Assembly (NCBI RefSeq): GCF_019578655.1
Contig: NC_063264.1
Coordinates: 24,513,688 to 24,577,687 of the forward strand
Source of the DNA: Ricinus communis
Lineage: Eukaryota > Streptophyta > Magnoliopsida > Malpighiales > Euphorbiaceae
Direction of reading: 5' to 3'
DNA: 64,000 bases
Shown here: positions 56,849-64,000 of the stretch, one piece after another
Layout: every line of letters begins with the position of its first letter
Position numbering within the stretch: the stretch's first letter is position 1
Program-made: the position numbers and the translations under genes
The notes under the pieces: model-generated
Seen by the model: only the letters and a program-made list of their open reading frames with translations
What the model was told of the DNA's origin: nothing
The model's database searches: none

Positions 56849-59800
56849 ATGGCTACTGAAAAAAATAAAATAATCAATTTTATTCAGTTATTGATATACT
56901 TCACTTGGACCAATATTAGAAATGGACCAAAAGTTTCAGTCAAAAGAGTGGATAAATAATGGGTTTCTAAAAAGGAATCTGAATGTACAAAATTTGACTA
57001 GCAACATATAACTTGTAATGCAGAAGCTATAAACATCATACATTGTGCTCTAATAGACATCGAGTATAATCGGGTGTCTGGCTATAAAATAACGAAACAA
57101 ATATAGGATAAGTTAGAAGTAAATTATAAAGAAACAAACCAAGTGAAGGAATTAAAAATCAACCTTATGATAAGAGATTATGAAATGTTTTTTATGATTG
57201 CAACTAAGAGCATTGCAGAAATGAATATGAGATTTATGGATACAGTAAATCAATTAAAGTCTCTTAGGAAATATATCTCAGGACCAAAATAAGTAAAAAA
57301 GCTATTGAAATCATTGCATAAATCTTGAGATTCCAAAGTGATCATATTATTAGAGTCTAAGAATTTAGACGTCTATACATATGATGAATTATTTGGATTT
57401 CTAATGACTCACGAGATGCTATTGAATAAGTAGGATGGTGAGACATCCAAAGAAGAGAAAAAGAAAAAAGGAATAGCAATGGCACCAAGCTCATAAAATA
57501 CTGATTCAGATTCATCAGATGAGGAAATGGTCGCTATCACTAGAAAAATGAAGAGGTTCTTCAAGAGAGGTAGTCCAAAGGAACAAAAGAGCTTTTCAGA
57601 AGTCTAGTTCTACTAAACCAAACACTGGAAAAAAGGAAAACTATGATGCCATATATTATGAATGCAACAAGCCTGGTCACATAAAGCCTAATTGTCCTAA
57701 ACTCAAGAGAAAAACAAAGAAGGACAAACATAAGAAAGCCTTAGCCACATGGAATAATAGTAATGATCTATCAAGCGATGATGAGACGTCTGACAAAGAA
57801 GAGAAAGCCAACCTAAGTCTAATGGTAGATACAGATGAGCAATCTTAATTGGACAATTAGATATCTAATTTTGATTTAGATGATTCTGAAAATGTATTCA
57901 ATGAATTATTTTGAGAATATAGAAACCTTAAGAGGAAGTACAATTCTCTATTGACAAAACTCATAAAATTACATGTTCAGTATTCCGTCACTCTTGAATT
58001 AAATAATTCCTTGCATTTTGAAGTCATGAAAAATATATTTCTGCAAGTGAAACTTGAAAAATTAAGCAGTGATCTATCATGTGCTTTGACTTAAAGTAGC
58101 TATCTGATTCATATAAATGAATAAACAACTAATCATATTGATAAGTTACGGGAAATGTTGAGCTTGAATACTTCTCTCATGACTAAGTTAAAGGGTGAAT
58201 CATAAAGTTTCTTAAAAGTCATGGAGAAATAAAAGTCTGATATTAATCGGTTGATCAAAAGAAAGGAAATTTCTTTTCCTACCTCAAGGTCTAAAAGTTT
58301 TGAAAAGACAAAATGGTTTAATGAGGGTCATAAATCAAAATTGATTGACAAACCTTTTCATAAATATACTACTTCTTCATCTAAGTTTACTAAGACCATT
58401 TGTGCCAGTAAGACATACATCCAAAAGCATTGTACTCATTGTCATTATAATGGGCATCTACTTAAAACATGCTTTAGGAAGTTTTTATTTTGAGTACCAA
58501 AGGGTCCAAAGCTAAAACTTGCTGACAAATCAGGACCCAACATAGATTGGGGACCTAATCTGTAGAGTTATCTATAGGTATGTCTGAGCAGTATAAAGAA
58601 ACAAATGACTGGTACATTGACAGTAGCTACTCGAGACACATAACATGGGACTCATCCAAATTCTTAAAGTTAGATAAAACTAGTGGTGGATATGTGAAAT
58701 ATAGAGATAAAAGCAAAGGAAGGATCATAGGAAAAGGAGTTATCAAATCAAATCCTCAAATTGAAGATGTTTCACTTATGGAAGGGCTAAAGTACAATTT
58801 GATGAGTGTTAGTCAGCTATATGACAAAGATAGTCGAGCTATATTTGAGGCGTCTTACTATGAGGTGCAGTTAGTCATTAATAATTAGACCTTATTTATT
58901 GGTCCTCGAATGGGTAACGTATAAGCATTCAATATGAATTCTTGTAGTGTCAAAGACAAATGCTTGATTACTGATAGTAGCTAGTTTGTGGCACAAGCGT
59001 CTAAGACATTGTCAACATGCAATTAATTTCATAACTAAGTCAAAAAAAACCTTATTATAGGTATACACAAGCTGAAATATAAAAAAGATTATTTATGTAA
59101 CGGATGTTAATAGAGAAAGCAAACAAAATCTATTTTAAAGTTAAAATCCATTGTGTCCACATCTAGACCTTTGAAATTGCTGCTTTGTCACTTGTTTAGG
59201 CTAAAAAAATTTCAGAGTCTGAATAGTAGTAAATGTGCATTTGTGATAGCAGATGACTAGTCACAGTTCACATAGGTTATATATTTATACAAAAGAGTTC
59301 ATAATGAAAGAGGCTATTCCATCACATTTATTAGATGTGATTATAGAGGGGGTTTGAGAATGAAATGTTTGATTCTTATTAGAAAGGCTATAGAATATAT
59401 CATAATTTCTTTGCCCTAAGAACCCCGCAACAAAATCGTATGGTAGAATGTAATAATAGAACTTTAGCTTAAATGGCTAGAACCATGTTGCATGAGAGAT
59501 ACCTACTAAAACACTTCCGGGCAGAAGCCACAGATACAGCTTGCTACATACTAAACAGAGTCTTAATCAGACTAATTCTGAATAAGATACCTTATGAGTT
59601 GTAGAGAGGAAGATAGACAAATCTATCAATTTTTCATACATTTAGTTGCAAATGTTTCATACTGAATAACAAGGACTACCTTAGAAAGTTTAACTCAAAA
59701 TTAGATGAGGAAATATGTCTTGGGTATTCAATATCAAGGAAAACATATAAAGTATTCAACAAACATTCTTTAACTATTGAGGAATCCATGCTAGTTATTT

Positions 59801-60394
59801 TCTTTATGAATATAATCATACTACCAGAAGAAATTGTAAAGATAGAAATTTAGATGGAAAAAAAGAAAAGATGGTGAAAAATGAGTAGATGTTTAGGAAG
59901 AAAAGGCTAAAGAAAAGGATGATGCCTACAATGATGATGTTGAGACGTCCAATCCAACTTCTTTAGACATCTCCATTCAACAGACATCATACCTTCTAAA
60001 AGATTAGAAGTACCACCAATATCATCCAAGTGATAATATATTAGACAGTCCATTGTAAGGCAGAATGAATAGAGCAAGATATAGACGTCTACATGAAAAT
60101 GTGACTTTTGTTTCACAGATTGAACCAAAACCGTGTGGTAAGACTTAAATTGATAAAAATTAGATATCTGCTATGCAAGAAGAGGTAGATCAATTTGAAC
60201 AAAATCAAGTTTGGAAGTTGGTACTTAGAATAAAGAAGTAATCTATCATTAGAACTAAGTGGGTATTTAAAAATAAATTAGACGATCAAGATAACGTTAT
60301 AAAAGATAAAGTTAGATTAGTCCCCCAAAAGTACAACTAAGAAGAAAGTATTAATTTTAATGAAACTTTTGCTCATGTAGCTAGACTTGTAGCT
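56849..60394 (+). pseudogene. Decayed SIRE-like copia gag-pol, truncated in RT
   Basis: Gag starts MATEKNKIINF. Its core reads INLMIRDYEMFFMIATKSIA. A first zinc knuckle reads YYECNKPGHIKPNC (first Cys changed to Tyr) and a second (58436-58477) is intact, CTHCHYNGHLLKTC. The protease gives WYIDSSYSRHIT, with active-site DSG changed to DSS. KGRIIGKGVI and LKYNLMSVSQL follow. Integrase pieces include HFRAEATDTACYILNRVLIR and ISRKTYKVFNKHSLTIEES. RT opens AMQEEVDQFEQNQVWKLV, TKWVFKNKLDDQDNV and NETFAHVARLVAIR, then stops at the gypsy junction. Many stops and frameshifts are present, and no YVDD, RNase H or 3' LTR is seen. Confidence 0.88.
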
Positions 60395-61043
60395 ATTAGA
60401 CTACAAGAGCTACCCATTCTTTTATATCTCTTAGTTTTGCAATAAGATTGGATATTCAACCAATTAGGCTATAGGTTCCTACGTATGTGACTATGACATT
60501 AAGTGATGCTTTAGAGACATATATCTTTTTTTGGTCGTGTTCGGTTTCAATTAAATGTCGTGATCTGTCTACATATCTGATTTTCTTAGATGTCATGGAT
60601 TTTGATGTAATTTTAGGAATGGACTGGTTGGAATTGCACTATGCCATGTTGGACTACTAGAAAAAGCAGGTGACTTTCTAGATTCTAGGAGACTCAGAGT
60701 TTCACTTTAAGAGTGATCAAATTATTGCACCATCAAATCTCATATCAGCCATTACAACTAGATGAATGCTTCAATGTGGGTGTCAAGAACTGGCTTAGGG
60801 ATACTTCAGCAGAAAAGGCAGAGTTGAGGATGTTCCAGTTGTTTGTGAGTTTTCTGATGTTTTTCTAGAGGAGTTTCCAGGATTACCACCTGATAGGGAG
60901 ATAGGGTTTTGTATTGATGTATTATTAAGCACAACTCATATTTCCATGCCATCTTACAAAATGGTACCAACAAAGTTAAAAGGGCTAAAGGAACAATTGT
61001 AGGACCTTCTAGATAAGGGTTTTATCAGACCCAGTACATCTCC
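60395..61043 (+). pseudogene. Gypsy protease to RT start, interrupted
   Basis: The frame begins inside the protease (TTRATHSFISLSFAIRLDIQ, where gypsy has DSGATHSFIS) and continues VTMTLSDALETYIF and VMDFDVILGMDWLELHYAML. The RT N-terminus follows: VVCEFSDVFLEEFPGLPPDR, PSYKMVPTKLKGLKEQL and LLDKGFIRPSTSP. The RT is cut by the LTR insertion at 61044 and resumes at 63934. Two or more stops show decay. Nothing upstream of the protease active site is present. Confidence 0.88.
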
Positions 61044-63938
61044 TGTCATATGACTCGATCTGTAGGCCAGTGACTGGCACTAGGGAATGGGTAGGCGTAA
61101 GGCCACTGAATCCTATAGTAAGCCTGACACTCACTAACTTAATTAAATTTCATCTAATATTACTGATGTCATAATTTATCTTAACCATTAAATTCTACAT
61201 ATTTAATTCGGTTTGCCAGTAGAATTAGGCAAGACCCAAAACTACATAAAATTTCAACTGATAAGTCTATTATTTCTACTGCGAGAATCTAAGATTTTAC
61301 AAGTCAAACATACCAAATCAATTACATCACCCGATGATGAAGGAGTTGGGTTGCTAGATAAGAGCCGCAGGAAGACTAACAATCACAAATCTGAAAAACA
61401 GTAAAATTGAGACTGTCAGTCTCGAGAGTGAGTTAAAATCATATATCCAAAAACAATTACAAACACTTCAATAACATATTTATTTAATTTAAAATAAATA
61501 TTAAGTCATACAAAAATAAACAAGTCATGCCATGCTTAAAATAAAAATAACTTTCACATACTACGGGACGGAGTACCTCAACAGAACCTTAATCCCAGCA
61601 CTAAACATCTTGACTCTCTCTCATTCTAACAGAACTAACGCCTAGAGAGTGAAGCTGGACCAGGGTCCTTAACTCCAATCTGGTCAGTTAATTACCACTA
61701 ACACTCTTAGCCTTTCGGCTCTCTTACTCTAATAAGACTGGCGCCCAAAGAGCGAAGCTCGACTAGGGTCCTTAACTCTAGTCTGGTTACTTAAGTTTCC
61801 AAATAAGCCGGCACCCAGAGAGCAATGCTTGACCAGGGCGAGTCCTAAATTTAACTTTTAAAATTTACCCTTTTACCCATTTGCTATCAGTCTCGGATTC
61901 ATAGCGGTGCACTCAGCAAATAGCATGTTCTACAGCCGTCCCATCCCGAGTCAACACGAAATAATAAAATCATAATGCAGAAAATGAAACTTATATAAAT
62001 ACGATTAAAATAACTGATTAAAGTATTAAATCATGTAATCAGAATTATTTCGTAAAATCTCAGCATAACACATGTAAACAGACATATGACTTTAACTCAC
62101 AGCTTTGACGACCTCCTAGCTCTGCTTTGATGCCTCGGGTGGAGCGAGCCGAACTGACGGATTATCTAATCAAGGAAAAAAATTAATCAATAACGTTGAA
62201 ACATTTGACAATTAACCCTAGGTCTAGATTCCTAGGACTAACTGTCTAAAAATCTCGACTCGGGTAAATTCTACCAAAAATTCGGCGGAACCTCCCGTAA
62301 AATATGGACATTTACCTCCCGTAAAACGGGTCCAGGACCTGCCAGAAAACACTTTAAAATTCAGTAATTTATTTTAACGGGAGTCGAGTCCCTAAGACTT
62401 CACTATTTTTCCTGACTCCGCCACACATCACAAATCACAACCTAAGGCAGACAGTCTGACAAACAATTATTTTAACTCACAATATTTTTTTATCCTCAAC
62501 ATAATTCAATAAATACATAAATCTTATCAATAAATTCTAAAATCAACGGGCAGAGAATTATCGAGATGCTTGATCGCTCGGTCCACTGGCCTCTAGCCGC
62601 CGGAGTCCGATTGACGATTCGAATGCACCAACGGACTCGAAATATGTGCTGATGATGATCCCCGCTTCCGATCTTCCAATCCAACTCCCGATCATCCCGA
62701 GAGATTTACGAACGATCTTGGCCGTTGATTTTTAAACGGAGTCTGATTGCCACAAAATCAGTGCCATTGGGAAGCTTGAGCTGAGGAGAGTTTGGATATG
62801 CCCTCTGATCGTTCATCACTCGTCGGAACTCACCGAAAATGCAAAAAAAATATGGCTGTCAATACCTCGTCGAAACTCCCTCCTCCGGCCACCAAAGCTG
62901 ATGTCGCCACTCCCAAAAGAAAGCCTTCAACTCACCGGTCAATTTGAGACCAAAATCGCTGCCAAAGGACGCCAGAAACGGCCAATACGGCGGTAAGAAA
63001 ATCGCTGCCACTTCTTGCACTCTCTCGCCGATCGTCACTTTGGATCATTGCCGCCCTGCCGCCTCTGCTGCGCCTCAAGCTTCGGAGCTCGCCACCTTGA
63101 CCATGGCGATGCAGCTCAATTCCTCTTCTTCTTCCTCCTCCTTTCTTCTTCTTTTTCCTCTTTCTTTTCTTTCCTTTTCCTTCCATATCGAATTTGGTCC
63201 CTGCACTTTTCTTCCTCACATTTTGGTCCCTCAACTTTTTTAATTACAACAATTTCGCCTTGCAAAATTTCTGATTAACCCTTAAATTTTTTTTTTAGAT
63301 TTTAATTAAGCCTCTAACTATTTAATTTGGGCCAAATTAGAATTATTGTAAAATATAAAATTACATATTTACCCTTGCTTTTACATGTAAAATACCAAAA
63401 AGCTCTTGCCAAGATATTTAATTATAAAAATACCAAACATGCAAATTTTTATTAAAACCCCATATTAATAAAATTATACTTTTAATCTTTATTTCAAATT
63501 AAATTTCTAATTTAATCTTAACACACAATTAATTTAATTAATCAATTTACTAAATATTTTTCTATTAGAATTAAAACCATTTGCTAATTATAATTTATCA
63601 TTCCCTGCTAATTTTTTTATAAAAATATTATTTACTAATTCTTTCATAACTCTCAAATATAGAATTTAATTTATATATATTCATTTAGGAGAAAATTTGA
63701 ATAACCAAAAATATGATTTATTTCTCAAAGAATTTACTTAATTAATTTCTTAAAAATCAAACTAATTGGATATAGAAAATAATTCCCTTATTTGTCTGGC
63801 ATAAAAATTCAAAATTCCATTTAAATCACTCTAATTTAAACCAAATAAAATAAAGTAAAATTTATTTAAATAAAACTCATCTATTAATTATTACTAATGT
63901 TATCATTATTAAAGAAAAATTCCGAGTATTACATCTTC
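61039..63938 (+). mobile_element. Solo LTR (~2.89 kb) inserted in the gypsy RT
   Basis: The LTR proper runs 61044-63933, from TGTCATATGACTC to CCGAGTATTACA. Flanks TCTCC (61039-61043) and TCTTC (63934-63938) are a 5-bp duplication with one change, and deleting the insert restores the RT reading (…STSP then …GASVLFVKKK). No polymerase lies inside, so it is a solo LTR. GC-richer U3/R-like sequence spans 62540-63120. Its 5' half matches the copy at the left end of the window. Confidence 0.85.
61625..61845 (+). repeat. Three diverged sub-repeats within the LTR
   Basis: Units built on agagagygaagctngaccag followed by ggtccttaac start near 61650, 61748 and 61815. The left-end LTR has the same set near 628, 698 and 750. 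Confidence 0.7.
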
Positions 63939-64000
63939 GTAAGGCGCTTCAGTATTGTTTGTGAAGAAGAAGGATAGTTCATTGCGCCTTTGTATTGATT
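63934..64000 (+). pseudogene. Continuation of the gypsy RT, runs off the window
   Basis: Reads GASVLFVKKKDSSLRLCID after one stop (taa where Trp is expected), the standard gypsy RT continuation of FIRPSTSP. Confidence 0.85.

Noticed and set aside
62932..63278. Overlapping 87-100 codon frames on both strands, serine/lysine rich
   Set aside because: They fall in the GC-richer, low-complexity part of the solo LTR (ctt/tcc runs) and are best read as chance frames.
1..64000. CRISPR array, prokaryotic operon or phage-like system
   Set aside because: No regularly spaced repeats with unique spacers, no bacterial gene organisation; the window is plant nuclear DNA.
1..64000. tRNA or other structured RNA genes
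   Set aside because: Reading by eye I found none apart from the dead plastid 16S fragment; tRNA-like matches are retroelement primer sites only. A dedicated tRNA scan was not possible.

Overview
This is a plant nuclear window, almost certainly from a eudicot. It is AT-rich, has long introns with GT-AG (and two GC-AG) splice sites, and carries many Ty1-copia and Ty3-gypsy relics, MITEs and a nuclear copy of plastid 16S rDNA. I cannot name the species. The one protein-coding gene resembles callose synthase 9 (GSL10) of rosids most closely.

Layout. Positions 1-8.2 kb hold a graveyard of retroelement pieces: a partial gypsy LTR, a second candidate LTR with internal sequence, and a copia gag remnant with LTR on the minus strand. 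They also hold a decayed mTERF-like relic and a foldback MITE that abuts the 3' end of the gene. Positions 8,272-52,569 (minus strand) are a single gene. I could splice it completely by hand into 51 coding exons that give an uninterrupted 1,908-residue callose synthase 9 / glucan synthase-like 10. Its introns hold a young internally deleted copia with intact LTRs and target-site duplication (13.36-14.96 kb), a solo LTR (8.88 kb), a plastid 16S rRNA fragment (16.46 kb) and a Stowaway-type MITE (24.54 kb). They also hold an old copia with a TRIM nested inside it (27.3-29.0 kb) and two hAT-type elements (36.9 and 47.7 kb). A 5'UTR intron and two G-boxes lie upstream. Positions 53.6-64 kb are again nested retroelements: two diverged copies of a SIRE/Maximus-like LTR, a decayed copia gag-pol, an abrupt junction into a gypsy protease-RT, and a 2.9-kb solo LTR inserted in that RT. 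The RT resumes in the last 67 bases and runs off the window.

How it works together. The only functional gene I can support is the callose synthase. It is a plasma-membrane UDP-glucose beta-1,3-glucan synthase, and in Arabidopsis its ortholog is needed for pollen development. The rest is repeat sequence that has enlarged the gene to about 44 kb without damaging its coding sequence. I saw no new multi-gene system. The most useful observations are the exact gene model (including two GC-AG introns and a 25-nt micro-exon whose skipping would truncate the protein), the nested elements with exact target-site duplications, the plastid insert, and the mosaic retroelement junctions.
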